Assembly (NCBI RefSeq): GCF_018613795.1
Contig: NZ_JAGGPN010000020.1
Coordinates: forward strand, 271,289 to 335,288
DNA: 64,000 bases
Source: Arthrobacter sp. ISL-65
GTDB taxonomy: Bacteria > Actinomycetota > Actinomycetes > Actinomycetales > Micrococcaceae
Direction of reading: 5' to 3'
Shown here: one piece after another, positions 41,301-51,032 of the stretch
Layout: each line of letters opens with the position of its first letter
Numbering within the stretch: the stretch's first letter is position 1
Position numbers and translations under genes: made by a program
Notes under the pieces: generated by a model
Database searches by the model: none
What the model was told of the DNA's origin: nothing
Seen by the model: the letters and a program-made list of their open reading frames with translations, nothing else

Positions 41301-42908
41301 ATGGAGACACTCGCCAGCCGGCTGGATACCGCCGGCAGCGCATTCGAGGCCAACAGCCTTGCGCAGCGCGCGCTCGCCGATGAGCTGCGGAAACGTCTTG
41401 CCACGGCGGCGCTGGGCGGGCCGGAGAAGTCCCGGGAGCGGCACATGGCGCGGGGCAAGCTGCTTCCCAGGGAACGGATTGACCGGCTTCTCGACGACGG
41501 CAGCCCCTTCCTCGAGATCGCCCCGCTTGCTGCGAACGGCATGTACAACGACGATTCGCCCGGCGCAGGCATCATCGCAGGCATCGGCCTGGTGCACGGC
41601 CGCCACGTGCTGGTGATTTCCAATGACGCCACCGTCAAGGGCGGCACCTACTACCCCATGACGGTGAAGAAGCACCTCAGGGCCCAGGAGATCGCCCTCG
41701 AGAACCGGCTCCCGTGCATCTACCTCGTGGATTCGGGCGGAGCCTTCCTCCCCAGACAGGACGAAGTCTTTCCGGACCGGGACCACTTCGGCCGGATCTT
41801 CTACAACCAGGCCCGGATGTCCGCTGCCGGGATTCCCCAGATCGCCTCCGTCATGGGCTCCTGCACCGCAGGCGGTGCCTACGTTCCCGCGATGAGCGAT
41901 GAAACGGTCATCGTCCGCAACCAGGGCACCATCTTCCTCGGCGGGCCGCCCCTCGTGAAGGCTGCCATCGGTGAGATCGTCAGCGCGGAAGAGCTTGGCG
42001 GCGGCGACGTGCACTCCCGGATTTCCGGCGTCACGGACCACCTCGCCGAGAACGACGAGCACGCCCTGCAGATCGTCCGCGACATCGTCGCCACGCTGCC
42101 CGGGCCCGCCGCCCCTGTTTGGGACTTGGACACCGCCGTCGAACCCGCTGCCGGTCCCGGCCAGCTATACGGCGCCGTCCCCACGGACGTCAACGCGCAA
42201 TACGACGTCCGCGAGGTGATCGCCCGGCTGGTGGACGGCAGCCGCTTCCATGAGTTCAAGAAGAACTATGGCCCCACCCTGGTGACCGGATTCGCCAGGC
42301 TCCACGGACACCCCGTGGGCATCGTGGCCAACAACGGCGTGCTGTTCAGCGAGTCGGCACTCAAGGGCGCCCACTTCATTGAACTGTGCGACCAGCGGGG
42401 CATTCCGCTGCTCTTCCTGCAGAACATCTCCGGCTTCATGGTGGGCAAGGACTACGAACAGGGCGGCATTGCCAAGAACGGCGCCAAGATGGTCACCGCC
42501 GTGGCCACCACGCGCGTGCCCAAGCTGACGGTGGTGGTCGGCGGGTCCTTCGGCGCCGGCAACTACTCGATGTGCGGCCGGGCCTATTCGCCGCGGTTCC
42601 TGTGGATGTGGCCCGCCAGCCGGATCTCCGTCATGGGCGGCAACCAGGCCTCAAGCGTCCTGGCCACCGTCAAACGCGACCAGTACCAGGCAGCAGGGCA
42701 GGAGTGGTCCGCAGCGGATGAAGAGGCATTCAAGGCCCCCATCCGGCAGCAGTACGAGGACCAGGGCAGCCCCTACTACTCCACGGCGCGGCTGTGGGAC
42801 GACGGCGTGATCGACCCCGCCGACACCCGCACCGTGCTGGGCCTGGCCCTCGACGTCGTCTCCCGCGTCCCGCTGCCGGAGACCTCCTTCGGCCTCTTCC
42901 GAATGTGA
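41301..42908 (+). CDS. Methylcrotonyl-CoA carboxylase, carboxyltransferase (beta) subunit
   Basis: A 535-residue carboxyltransferase of the acyl-CoA carboxylase family (AccD1/LiuB type). The N- and C-terminal crotonase-like halves are complete: [45 protein letters not shown], then [43 protein letters not shown] and [21 protein letters not shown]. The second half has [18 protein letters not shown] acyl-CoA binding and [21 protein letters not shown]. These features match methylcrotonyl-CoA over propionyl-CoA enzymes. It heads the leucine operon, downstream of the two GTTA-N8-TAAC sites. Confidence 0.93.
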   Translation: METLASRLDTAGSAFEANSLAQRALADELRKRLATAALGGPEKSRERHMARGKLLPRERIDRLLDDGSPFLEIAPLAANGMYNDDSPGAGIIAGIGLVHGRHVLVISNDATVKGGTYYPMTVKKHLRAQEIALENRLPCIYLVDSGGAFLPRQDEVFPDRDHFGRIFYNQARMSAAGIPQIASVMGSCTAGGAYVPAMSDETVIVRNQGTIFLGGPPLVKAAIGEIVSAEELGGGDVHSRISGVTDHLAENDEHALQIVRDIVATLPGPAAPVWDLDTAVEPAAGPGQLYGAVPTDVNAQYDVREVIARLVDGSRFHEFKKNYGPTLVTGFARLHGHPVGIVANNGVLFSESALKGAHFIELCDQRGIPLLFLQNISGFMVGKDYEQGGIAKNGAKMVTAVATTRVPKLTVVVGGSFGAGNYSMCGRAYSPRFLWMWPASRISVMGGNQASSVLATVKRDQYQAAGQEWSAADEEAFKAPIRQQYEDQGSPYYSTARLWDDGVIDPADTRTVLGLALDVVSRVPLPETSFGLFRM

Positions 42909-42915
42909 GCCAGCG

Positions 42916-45156
42916 ATGACTACTAGTAGCGTGTTTCGCACCGTCCTGGTGGCCAACCGCGGCGAGATTGCCTGCCGGGTGATCAGGACCCTGCGCGCCA
43001 TGGGCATCCGTTCAATTGCCGTCTACAGCGATGCCGACGCCGGTGCCCGCCACGTGCGCGAGGCCGACGCCGCCGTCCGGATCGGCCCCGCCGCGGCCGC
43101 CCAGAGCTACCTCAGCATCGACGCAATCATCAGGGCCTGCCAGGACACCGGCGCCCAGGCGGTGCACCCAGGGTATGGATTCCTGAGTGAGAACGCGGAC
43201 TTTGCCAGAGCGCTGAAGGCCGTCGGCATCGCCTTCATCGGCCCCGGGGTCGAGGCCCTGGATGTCATGGGGGACAAGATCCGCTCGAAGAACCACGTGG
43301 CCGGGTATGGCGTTCCGGTGGTCCCGGGCATCGCCGAGCCCGGCATGACGGATGAGGAACTCATCACCGCCGCCCCGGCCGTGGGGTTCCCCCTGCTGAT
43401 CAAGCCGTCGGCGGGCGGCGGCGGCAAGGGAATGCATGCGGTGGACCGGCCCGAGGACCTGCCGTCCGCCCTGGCAACGGCACGCCGCGTGGCTGCGAGC
43501 GCGTTTGGAGACGACACCCTTTTCCTGGAGCGCCTGGTGACGTCCCCGCGGCACATCGAGGTGCAGGTCCTGGCCGATGCGCACGGCAACGTCATCCACC
43601 TGGGGGAGCGCGAGTGCTCCCTGCAACGGCGGCACCAGAAGGTCATCGAGGAGGCGCCGTCACCCCTGCTGGAATCGCTGGCCGACGGCGAAGCCGTCCG
43701 CGCGAAGATCGGCGAGGCCGCGCGCCAGGCCGCCCGGAGCGTCCACTACACCGGCGCCGGCACCGTGGAGTTCCTCGTTTCCGACGATTCCCCGGACGAG
43801 TTCTTCTTCATGGAAATGAATACCCGGCTCCAGGTGGAACATCCGGTGACGGAAATGGTCACCGGCATCGACCTCGTCGAGTGGCAGGTGCGCATCGCCG
43901 CCGGTGAGGTGCTCACCGTCGGACAGGGCGACGTCGTTCTTAACGGCCACGCCGCGGAGGCCCGCGTCTACGCCGAGACCCCGCACCGAAATTTCCTGCC
44001 GTCCTCGGGCGAGGTGGTGCTCCTCGACGAACGCGGCAGCCTCTTGACGCCACTGGGCCGGCCGGGTCCCCAAGGCCCAGCTCCCGGCACTGGCCATCTC
44101 CAAACCCGGGACGTGCGCATCGACTCATCGTTGCTGCCGGGACTGGCAATCTCCAGCGACTACGACCCTATGCTGTCCAAGGTCATCGCCTGGGGAACCG
44201 ACCGCAAGGCCGCCCTCGACAAACTGGACGCGGCGCTGGAGCGGTACACGGTGCTTGGCATCGACACCAACGTGGAGTACCTGCGGCTCCTGATCAATGA
44301 CGAGGATGTCCGCGCCGGCCGCTTGGACACCACGCTGATTGACCGCAAGATGCCGGACCTGGCGTTCCGGGACATCGGCGACACAGAGCTCGCGGCCGCC
44401 GCCCTGCGGTTCTGGCTTGGCGAGGCCGGTGTCAGCGGATCAGGTCCCAGGTCGCCCTGGCACAGTGCCCGGGGCTGGCGTCTCGGGGCTCCCGCGCCGT
44501 GGCGGGTGAGCTTCGGCCTTCCCGGCGGTGCCATGGCCACCGTGGCCGTCACCTGGCCGGGAGACGGCGCGGCTGAGGCCGGCCATGTCCTGGTCACCGT
44601 CGACGGCGGGCCGGAGCGGACAGTGCGGGTCCTCGGGCCGGCCAGCGCGGGATTCAATGCTGACGGATCCGACGAACCCGGACTTGACGTCCTAACACTC
44701 GAGGTGGAGGACCAGCAGCACACGTTCGCTATCGGTGTGTCCCGGGAGAACCATTCCGACGGCGACCATCGCCGGAGGGCGCGGCCGCGGCACGTTTACG
44801 TGGGCAGCGGCGGCTGGTCCTGCGCGCTCGAAGTGCTCACCCGGGAGTCGCGCCTGGAACGGGTGCTGGCCGCCATCGAACGGGAAGAGGGCGCGGCCGA
44901 TCCGGAGGTCCGGTCACCCATGCCCGGGACCGTCGTCTCCGTTGCGGTGCACGACGGAGATCCGGTGTCGACGGGCCAGGTGCTGCTGTCCGTGGAGGCC
45001 ATGAAAATGGAACACCAGCTCGTGGCCGAAGTCTCCGGCACAGTCCACATCACCGTCGCCACCGGTGACCTGGTCAAGGCCGACCAGGTCGTCGCCACCA
45101 TTCACGCGGCCGGCGCCGCAACACAGGATCCAACAGATGAACGTAAGGAGGCCTAG
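42916..45156 (+). CDS. Methylcrotonyl-CoA carboxylase, biotin-carrying (alpha) subunit
   Basis: A 746-residue subunit with biotin carboxylase, linker and biotinyl domains. VLVANRGEIACRVIRTLRAMGI opens the carboxylase domain. The glycine-rich ATP loop is KPSAGGGGKGMHAV, followed by EFLVSDDSPDEFFFMEMNTRLQVEHPVTEMVTGIDLVEWQ. The C-terminal domain carries the biotinylation site EAMKMEHQ at about residue 697. It forms the holoenzyme with the subunit 7 bp upstream. An unusually Gly/Pro-rich insert lies around residues 375-395 (LTPLGRPGPQGPAPGTGHLQ). Its stop is followed directly by the dehydrogenase ribosome-binding site AAGGAGG. Confidence 0.95.
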   Translation: MTTSSVFRTVLVANRGEIACRVIRTLRAMGIRSIAVYSDADAGARHVREADAAVRIGPAAAAQSYLSIDAIIRACQDTGAQAVHPGYGFLSENADFARALKAVGIAFIGPGVEALDVMGDKIRSKNHVAGYGVPVVPGIAEPGMTDEELITAAPAVGFPLLIKPSAGGGGKGMHAVDRPEDLPSALATARRVAASAFGDDTLFLERLVTSPRHIEVQVLADAHGNVIHLGERECSLQRRHQKVIEEAPSPLLESLADGEAVRAKIGEAARQAARSVHYTGAGTVEFLVSDDSPDEFFFMEMNTRLQVEHPVTEMVTGIDLVEWQVRIAAGEVLTVGQGDVVLNGHAAEARVYAETPHRNFLPSSGEVVLLDERGSLLTPLGRPGPQGPAPGTGHLQTRDVRIDSSLLPGLAISSDYDPMLSKVIAWGTDRKAALDKLDAALERYTVLGIDTNVEYLRLLINDEDVRAGRLDTTLIDRKMPDLAFRDIGDTELAAAALRFWLGEAGVSGSGPRSPWHSARGWRLGAPAPWRVSFGLPGGAMATVAVTWPGDGAAEAGHVLVTVDGGPERTVRVLGPASAGFNADGSDEPGLDVLTLEVEDQQHTFAIGVSRENHSDGDHRRRARPRHVYVGSGGWSCALEVLTRESRLERVLAAIEREEGAADPEVRSPMPGTVVSVAVHDGDPVSTGQVLLSVEAMKMEHQLVAEVSGTVHITVATGDLVKADQVVATIHAAGAATQDPTDERKEA

Positions 45157-45158
45157 CC

Positions 45159-46334
45159 ATGGCCGATTTTGACCTCAGCGAGGAATACCAGGACCTCAGC
45201 AAGACCGTCCGCGAATTCGCCGACGAAGTGGTGGCCCCGGTCTCCGCCAAGCACGACGAGGAACACAGCTTCCCCTACGAAGTGGTCTCGCAAATGGCGG
45301 ACATGGGCCTGTTCGGCCTGCCGTTTCCGGAGGAATACGGCGGCATGGGCGGCGACTACTTCGCGCTGGCCCTCGCGCTGGAACAGCTGGGGCGGGTGGA
45401 CCAGTCAGTTGCGATCACGCTGGAGGCAGGGGTGTCCCTTGGCGCCATGCCCGTCTACCGTTTCGGCACCGAGGCGCAGAAGCAGGAGTGGCTGCCGCTG
45501 CTCGCGTCCGGAAAGGCGCTCGCCGGCTTCGGCCTGACCGAACCGGAGGCCGGCTCGGACGCCGGTGGCACGAAGACCACGGCCCGGCTGGAAGGCAGCG
45601 GAGACGCAAAAAACTGGGTCATCAACGGCAACAAGGAATTCATCACCAACTCGGGAACGGACATCAGCAAGCTGGTGACCGTCACCGCCGTCACGGGCCA
45701 GCAGGAGCGCAAGGACGGCAGCATCAGGAAGGAGATCTCCACCATCCTGGTGCCCACGGACACGCCCGGCTTCAAGGCGGAGAAGGCGTACAACAAGGTG
45801 GGCTGGAACGCTTCGGACACCCACCCCCTGACGTTGCGGGACGTCACCGTTCCAGAGGCGAACTTGCTGGGGGAGCGGGGGCGGGGCTACGCCAACTTCC
45901 TCTCCATCCTGGATGAAGGCAGGATCGCCATCGCCGCACTGGCCACCGGCGCTGCGCAGGGCTGCGTGGATCTTTCGGTCCGTTACGCCAGGGATCGCAG
46001 CGCGTTCGGGACCAATATCGGCAAGCACCAGGCCATTGCGTTCAAGATCGCCCGCATGCAGGCGCGCGCCCATACGGCCCGTCTTGCGTACTACGATGCG
46101 GCCGCCCGTATGCTGGCCGGCAAGCCGTTCAAGACCCAGGCGGCCATAGCTAAGATGGTCGCAGGCGAGGCGGCCATGGACAATGCGCGGGATGCCACCC
46201 AGGTATTCGGCGGCTATGGCTTCATCAACGAGTTCACCGTGGCGCGCCACTACCGCGACTCCAAGATCCTGGAGGTCGGGGAGGGCACCACGGAGGTCCA
46301 GCTGATGCTGATCGCCCGGGAACTGGGGCTGTAG
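45159..46334 (+). CDS. Acyl-CoA dehydrogenase, probably isovaleryl-CoA dehydrogenase (FadE19-like)
   Basis: A 391-residue flavin acyl-CoA dehydrogenase. FGLPFPEEYGGMGGDYFALALALEQLGRVDQSVAITLEAGVSLG, GFGLTEPEAGSDAGGTKTTAR, WVINGNKEFITNSG, DRSAFGTNIGKHQAIAFKIARMQA and FGGYGFINEFTVARHYRDSKILEVGEGTTEVQLMLIAREL are present. EGTTEVQ holds the catalytic Glu in the usual place for short and branched-chain enzymes. Isovaleryl-CoA is the likely substrate, because methylcrotonyl-CoA carboxylase is encoded beside it. It starts 2 bp after the alpha subunit stop. Confidence 0.93.
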   Translation: MADFDLSEEYQDLSKTVREFADEVVAPVSAKHDEEHSFPYEVVSQMADMGLFGLPFPEEYGGMGGDYFALALALEQLGRVDQSVAITLEAGVSLGAMPVYRFGTEAQKQEWLPLLASGKALAGFGLTEPEAGSDAGGTKTTARLEGSGDAKNWVINGNKEFITNSGTDISKLVTVTAVTGQQERKDGSIRKEISTILVPTDTPGFKAEKAYNKVGWNASDTHPLTLRDVTVPEANLLGERGRGYANFLSILDEGRIAIAALATGAAQGCVDLSVRYARDRSAFGTNIGKHQAIAFKIARMQARAHTARLAYYDAAARMLAGKPFKTQAAIAKMVAGEAAMDNARDATQVFGGYGFINEFTVARHYRDSKILEVGEGTTEVQLMLIARELGL

Positions 46335-46389
46335 CAGGCCCGGTGGCCGTGTCTGTCGAAAGTCTGTGGAGACGCCGAAAGGATCAACG

Positions 46390-47181
46390 ATGATTGACAA
46401 GGTTGTTGCCAGCGCTGACGAAGCGGTCGCCGACATATCCGACGGCGCGTCGCTCGCCGTCGGGGGTTTTGGCCTGTGCGGGATCCCAGTGGCGCTGATA
46501 GACGCCCTCCACCGCCGTGGCACCACGGACCTGGAGACTGTCAGCAACAACTGCGGCGTGGACGACTGGGGCCTGGGGATCCTCCTCCGGGACGGCAGGA
46601 TCCGCCGGACTGTCAGCTCGTACGTGGGGGAGAACAAGGAGTTCGCCCGGCAGTATCTCGCCGGCGAGCTGGAGGTGGTCCTGACCCCGCAGGGCACCCT
46701 GGCCGAGAAGCTGCGCGCCGGCGGTGCCGGCATCCCCGCTTTTTACACCAAGGCGGGCGTGGGGACCCAGGTGTCCGACGGCGGTCTGCCGCAGAAATAC
46801 GACGCCGACGGCGGCATCGCCATCGCCTCCCCGGCGAAGGAAGTTCGGACCTTCGATGGCATCGACTACGTCCTGGAGGAGTCGCTCACCCCCGACTACG
46901 GCCTGGTCCACGCCTGGAAGGGCGACCGCCACGGGAACCTGGTCTTCCACGCCACGGCCATGAACTTCAACCCGCTTTGCGCCATGGCGGGAAGGATCAC
47001 CATCGCGGAGGTGGAGGAACTGGTGGAGCCGGGGGAGTTGGATCCCGAGCACGTCCACCTGCCGGGCATCTTCGTCCAGCGGGTGGTGGTGGTGCCCGAG
47101 TCCGAGAAGCGCATTGAAAAGCGGACGGTCGCACTGTCCGCGGCAGGAACCGCCGGCACTACCGAACAGGCAGGAGCGTAG
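46390..47181 (+). CDS. scoA: 3-oxoacid CoA-transferase, subunit A
   Basis: A 263-residue alpha subunit of a family I CoA-transferase. Characteristic blocks are [79 protein letters not shown] and [36 protein letters not shown]. The pair transfers CoA between succinyl-CoA and acetoacetate; in the related M. tuberculosis locus it can activate itaconate. ATG 46390 is chosen over a GTG-region extension upstream. Confidence 0.93.
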   Translation: MIDKVVASADEAVADISDGASLAVGGFGLCGIPVALIDALHRRGTTDLETVSNNCGVDDWGLGILLRDGRIRRTVSSYVGENKEFARQYLAGELEVVLTPQGTLAEKLRAGGAGIPAFYTKAGVGTQVSDGGLPQKYDADGGIAIASPAKEVRTFDGIDYVLEESLTPDYGLVHAWKGDRHGNLVFHATAMNFNPLCAMAGRITIAEVEELVEPGELDPEHVHLPGIFVQRVVVVPESEKRIEKRTVALSAAGTAGTTEQAGA

Positions 47182-47183
47182 CC

Positions 47184-47924
47184 ATGGAGTCGAACAGGCC
47201 GCAGGAGGCACCGCCCCGCCCCGAAGCCGTCCGGCACGAGTACCGCCGGGCCGCCTCCTCCCACCTCGAGGGCAAGGGCTGGACCCGCAATGAGCTCGCC
47301 GCCCGGGTGGCCCAGGAGCTGAGCAACGGCCAGTACGTGAACCTGGGCATCGGCATGCCCACCCTGATCCCCAACTACATCCCGGCCGGCGTTGAAGTGG
47401 TCCTGCACTCCGAGAACGGCATCCTCGGCGTCGGGCCCTACCCCGGCGAGGACGAGGTGGATCCGGACCTCATCAACGCCGGCAAGGAAACTGTCACGGT
47501 CAACAAAGGCGCCGCGTTCTTCGACTCTGCGCAGTCCTTCGGCATGATCCGCGGCGGGCATGTGGACGTGGCCGTGCTTGGCGCCATGGAGGTGGCCGCC
47601 AACGGGGACCTCGCCAACTGGATGATCCCGGGAAAGATGGTCAAGGGGATGGGTGGCGCCATGGACCTGGTCTTCGGCGCCAAGAAAGTGATCGTGATGA
47701 TGGAGCACGTGGACCGCAGCGGGAAACCGAAGATCGTGGATCGCTGCTCGCTGCCCTTGACGGGCAAAGCGTGCGTGGACCGCATCATCACCGACCTTGC
47801 CGTCCTCGATGTCACGCCCGACGGCCTGATCCTGCGCGAACTCGCCCCGAACGTATCGGTGGAGGACGTTGCCGCAGCCACCGGGGCGGAGCTGTTCGAG
47901 GAAGACCAGGAACTCACCGTATGA
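47184..47924 (+). CDS. scoB: 3-oxoacid CoA-transferase, subunit B
   Basis: A 246-residue beta subunit carrying the catalytic Glu77 in [36 protein letters not shown] precedes it, and [41 protein letters not shown] follows. It has a charged N-terminal extension of about 30 residues before the transferase core. It lies 2 bp after scoA, and its stop overlaps the MaoC-type ATG (ATGA). Confidence 0.94.
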   Translation: MESNRPQEAPPRPEAVRHEYRRAASSHLEGKGWTRNELAARVAQELSNGQYVNLGIGMPTLIPNYIPAGVEVVLHSENGILGVGPYPGEDEVDPDLINAGKETVTVNKGAAFFDSAQSFGMIRGGHVDVAVLGAMEVAANGDLANWMIPGKMVKGMGGAMDLVFGAKKVIVMMEHVDRSGKPKIVDRCSLPLTGKACVDRIITDLAVLDVTPDGLILRELAPNVSVEDVAAATGAELFEEDQELTV

Positions 47925-48448
47925 GCGCGGTTTCGACAGGCTCAGCCACCGGCGGTGCCCGGGTCGTCGAGCAGCGCGGACTCTACTTCGAGGAACTCGA
48001 GGAAGGCGTCATTTACGCCCACCGCCCCGGGCGGACCGTCACGGAGGCGGACAACGTGCTGTTCACCACCATGACCATGAACACGCAGGGGCTGCACCTG
48101 GACGCGGCCTGGAGTGCGGGCCAGCCCTTCGGCCAGCGGCTGGTGAACTCGATGTTCACGCTGGCGACGGTGGTGGGGCAGTCCGTCGGCCAGTTGACCC
48201 AGGGCACCATCATTGCGCAGCTGGGGCTGACCGATGTCTCCTTCCCCCACCCGCTCTACCACGGCGACACGCTCTATACGGAGACCGTCATCACCGGCAA
48301 GCGGCTGTCCGGGTCACGGCCGGGGCAGGGCGTCGTCACCATGCAGCACACAGGGCGCAACCAGGACGGAACGGTGGTGGCGCTGGCAACGCGGAGCTGC
48401 CTGATGTGGACGCGCGAGGCGCATATAGAGGCGCAGCGGGGCAAATAA
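47921..48448 (+). CDS. MaoC-type acyl-CoA hydratase
   Basis: A 175-residue hot-dog fold hydratase. [47 protein letters not shown] supplies the hydratase motif, including TEAD and N-x-x-x-LHLD. Then come [17 protein letters not shown] and [20 protein letters not shown]. The M. tuberculosis counterpart Rv2499c is reported to hydrate itaconyl-/methylglutaconyl-CoA-type substrates, so it probably replaces LiuC here. The first 12 residues ([12 protein letters not shown]) are encoded by a short DNA repeat, TTTCGACAGGCTCAGCCACC. Confidence 0.92.
   Translation: MSAVSTGSATGGARVVEQRGLYFEELEEGVIYAHRPGRTVTEADNVLFTTMTMNTQGLHLDAAWSAGQPFGQRLVNSMFTLATVVGQSVGQLTQGTIIAQLGLTDVSFPHPLYHGDTLYTETVITGKRLSGSRPGQGVVTMQHTGRNQDGTVVALATRSCLMWTREAHIEAQRGK
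47929..47952. repeat. Short repeat (GGTTTCGACAGGCTCAGCC...) within the MaoC N-terminus
   Basis: GGTTTCGACAGGCTCAGCC followed by ACCGG lies a few codons after the ATG at 47921. Its core is shared, on the opposite strand, with 39355-39372 in the E2 linker. Both lie at protein segments that tolerate change. Confidence 0.55.
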
Positions 48449-48463
48449 TCGGACAATGGCTGT

Positions 48464-49294
48464 ATGACTTTTGTGATGGGCCCTGCCCTGCTTTTCTGCC
48501 CTGCCGACCGCCCCGAACGCTTCCAAAAGGCCGCCGAGCGCTCCGACGCCGTCATCCTGGATCTTGAGGATGCCGTGGCGGCGCCGGACAAGCAGCGGGC
48601 CCGGGGCGCCATCCTTGCCCAGCTAGGAGGTTCAGGCGACGGGCCGGAGCTGGATCCCAGCCGGACCATCATCAGGATCAACCCGGCCGGCACTGAGGAC
48701 TTCGAGAAGGACCTGCACTGCCTGGCCCACACGCCCTACCGCACCGTCATGCTCGCCAAGGCAGAGAGCGCGAACCAGCTCCGGGCCCTGCCGGACTTCC
48801 ACGTGATTGCCCTGTGCGAGACGGCCGCGGGCGTAGTCCACGCCCCCGCCATTGCCGCCGAACCCAACGTGGTGGCCATGATGTGGGGAGCGGAGGACCT
48901 GCTCGCCTCCCTTGGCGGCACCTCCAGCAGGAACGACGACGGCGGCTACCGCGCTGTTGCCCTGCACGCCCGTTCCGCTGTGCTCCTGGCAGCGGGCGCA
49001 GCCGGCAAGCAGGCCGTTGACGCGGTCTACGTAAACATCCCCGACCTTGACGGGCTGGCCGCGGAGGCCCGGGACGCCGCTGCCTCCGGGTTCGGCTCCA
49101 AGGCCTGCATCCACCCCAGCCAGGTGGCCGCCGTCCGGGCCGCCTACGCACCCTCGGGCGAGGACGTGGCCGCTGCTACGCACCTGCTGGAGGCCGCAAA
49201 GGAAGCCGGGACCGGCGTGTTCCAGTACCAGGGCCGGATGATCGACGGCCCCATCCTCCGGCACGCGGAGTCGGTGCTCCGCAGGGCCCGGTAG
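48464..49294 (+). CDS. HpcH/HpaI (CitE-like) aldolase; likely beta-hydroxyacyl-CoA lyase of leucine and itaconate catabolism
   Basis: A 276-residue TIM-barrel lyase of the CitE-like family. LLFCPADRPERFQKAAERSDAVILDLEDAVAAPDKQRARGAI begins the fold. CETAAGVVHAPAIA and WGAEDLLASLGGTSSRN carry the metal-binding Glu and Asp, and FGSKACIHPSQVAAV ends the active site. The counterpart M. tuberculosis Rv2498c is reported as a bifunctional lyase acting on 3-hydroxy-3-methylglutaryl-CoA and citramalyl-CoA. This is the last gene of the leucine operon, 15 bp after the MaoC gene. No LiuE-type HMG-CoA lyase is present in the window. Confidence 0.9.
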   Translation: MTFVMGPALLFCPADRPERFQKAAERSDAVILDLEDAVAAPDKQRARGAILAQLGGSGDGPELDPSRTIIRINPAGTEDFEKDLHCLAHTPYRTVMLAKAESANQLRALPDFHVIALCETAAGVVHAPAIAAEPNVVAMMWGAEDLLASLGGTSSRNDDGGYRAVALHARSAVLLAAGAAGKQAVDAVYVNIPDLDGLAAEARDAAASGFGSKACIHPSQVAAVRAAYAPSGEDVAAATHLLEAAKEAGTGVFQYQGRMIDGPILRHAESVLRRAR

Positions 49295-49346
49295 GTTCCA
49301 CAGAGCCCGGCAGCCCGCCGTCGTCCGCGCTATATTCCGCACGCCA

Positions 49347-50801
49347 TCATTTCCGTGCCCGCAGGGAGATGGGCGGGATCGCCTCGTAGAGCGGTGTCCG
49401 GATCCAGCGCTGGCCGGTCTCCCGGAACTCCGCCCGGCTGGCGAAGCGGTACAGGTAGGTGCGGGCGCGCACCCAGCGGGGGCGTTCGCCGTCGAACGGG
49501 TCATGGCGCAGCAGCCGCAGCATGGCTGCGTCTGCCTCGAGCAGCTTGCCCAGGAAGGCGTAGAACCATTCCTCGTGGACCGTGCGCAGGGGCAGGAACC
49601 ACATGAGCCAGTCCAGCCGCAGATGGTAGGGCGCCCACTGTCGGGGCAGCCTGTGCACCTCGCCCGGTTTTCCCTTGAAACCGTACTCGCGCCAGTCGGC
49701 CGCCTCGTCCGGATCCTCGTCCAGGGTGCCCTCCACCGCCACCTCGATGCGCTGCTTGGTCACCGTGCCGAACGCGCCGTAGGTGTTCACCAGCTGCCAG
49801 CGGTTGAAGCTGGCGTTCATCAGCTGGTACTGGGAAAACAGGTTGCGGATGGGCCAGTAGCTGAGGACCACCAGGAGCAGGGACGCGGCCAGTGTGATGA
49901 GGAGCCACCACAGCGGCGTCTCCCCGGGGGTGTGCCATTCCAGCGGAATGAATGGCAGTACCGCGTGCGCGACGGGATCGCTGACGCCGGCGAAGGCGAG
50001 CACGATCGCAATCCAGTTCAGCCAGGCGAAATTGCCGCTGGCCACCAGCCACAGCTGGGTGAAGATGATGATGCCGGCCGCGAGGCTGCCCAGCGGCTGC
50101 GGCGCGAAGAGGAAGAACGGCACCACCAGCTGGGCGAAGTGGTTCCCCACCACCTCCAGCCGGTGGAAGGGCTTCGGCAGCAGATGCGCCTGCCGGCTTA
50201 GTGGGCCGGGCATCGGCTGCGTCTCGTGGTGGTAGTACAGGGCGGTGAGGTCGCGCCACTCCCGTCCGCCGCGGATCTTGATCATGCCGGCACCGAATTC
50301 CAGCCGGAACACCAGCCAGGCCACGAGGATCAGGATGGTCCGCGGCGGATCGGTCTGGTCCGATCCCAGGAAGGCCACCGTGAAGCCGGCCTCCAGGAGC
50401 AGCATCTCCCAGCCGAACCCGTAAAACGTCTGGCCCACGTTGACCACCGACATGTACAGCAGCCACAGGGCCAGGAACGCGACCAGCGGCAGCCAGGGCG
50501 GGCCCAGCTGGGGGAGGCCGAGGACCAGGACGCCGGAGATGACCAGCCCCACTGCACAGACGGCCCGGAACAGCCGGTCCGAGTAGCGCCAGCGGAACAG
50601 GGTGGGCCTTCGCATCCTGCCGAAAGCCTTCAGGTAGTCCGGAACAGGAAGGAGGCCGCGCTCGCCGAGGAGCGCGGGGAACTGGTTGAGGGAGGAGAGG
50701 AACGCAACGAAATAGAGTGCGGCGACACCGCGCTGCAGCACCTGCCGGGCGAATTCATAGTCCGGCGCATCGAACCACGCGGCCCAGTCCACGGGCACCA
50801 C
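49347..50801 (-). CDS. Lipase maturation factor family membrane protein
   Basis: A 484-residue multi-spanning membrane protein resembling the LMF1/lipase maturation factor family. FDAPDYEFARQVLQRGVAALYFVAFLSSLNQFPALLGERGLLPVPDYL starts the conserved region. YGFGWEMLLLEAGFTVAFLG, FRLEFGAGMIKIRGGREWRDLTALYYHHETQPMP and FNRWQLVNTYGAFGTVTKQRIEVAVEGTLDEDP follow, with a soluble C-terminal part WAPYHLRLDWLMWFLPLR. In animals the family helps fold lipases in the ER; the bacterial role is unknown. GTG 50801 or the adjacent GTG 50798 is the start. Confidence 0.88.
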   Translation of the reverse strand: MVPVDWAAWFDAPDYEFARQVLQRGVAALYFVAFLSSLNQFPALLGERGLLPVPDYLKAFGRMRRPTLFRWRYSDRLFRAVCAVGLVISGVLVLGLPQLGPPWLPLVAFLALWLLYMSVVNVGQTFYGFGWEMLLLEAGFTVAFLGSDQTDPPRTILILVAWLVFRLEFGAGMIKIRGGREWRDLTALYYHHETQPMPGPLSRQAHLLPKPFHRLEVVGNHFAQLVVPFFLFAPQPLGSLAAGIIIFTQLWLVASGNFAWLNWIAIVLAFAGVSDPVAHAVLPFIPLEWHTPGETPLWWLLITLAASLLLVVLSYWPIRNLFSQYQLMNASFNRWQLVNTYGAFGTVTKQRIEVAVEGTLDEDPDEAADWREYGFKGKPGEVHRLPRQWAPYHLRLDWLMWFLPLRTVHEEWFYAFLGKLLEADAAMLRLLRHDPFDGERPRWVRARTYLYRFASRAEFRETGQRWIRTPLYEAIPPISLRARK

Positions 50802-50913
50802 GTTACCCCGGCCCGGATGCGCGTCAAGGTGCTGCTAATTTCCCCCTTTCGGCGCAGTCTCATGCGGCCCCACAGGCGGTGCGCTCGCGGCCGTTCACCC
50901 AATTGCCAAAATT

Positions 50914-50940
50914 GGCCGCTCAACGCTTCGCTCAGCGGCC
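50914..50940. repeat. Small inverted repeat between the LMF-like gene and dxr
   Basis: GGCCGCT (50914-50920) and AGCGGCC (50934-50940) form a 7-bp stem with a 13-nt loop within the 231-bp divergent region. There is no T-run. It may be a protein site or a partial repeat element. Confidence 0.3.
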
Positions 50941-51032
50941 CTTATGGCAAATGGCGGAACACCCAGCTAAGCGAGTCCGTCCTAGGAGCCCCGCGAGCCG
51001 GGCGGCCACCGGCGGTGCGGGATACTTAAGCC

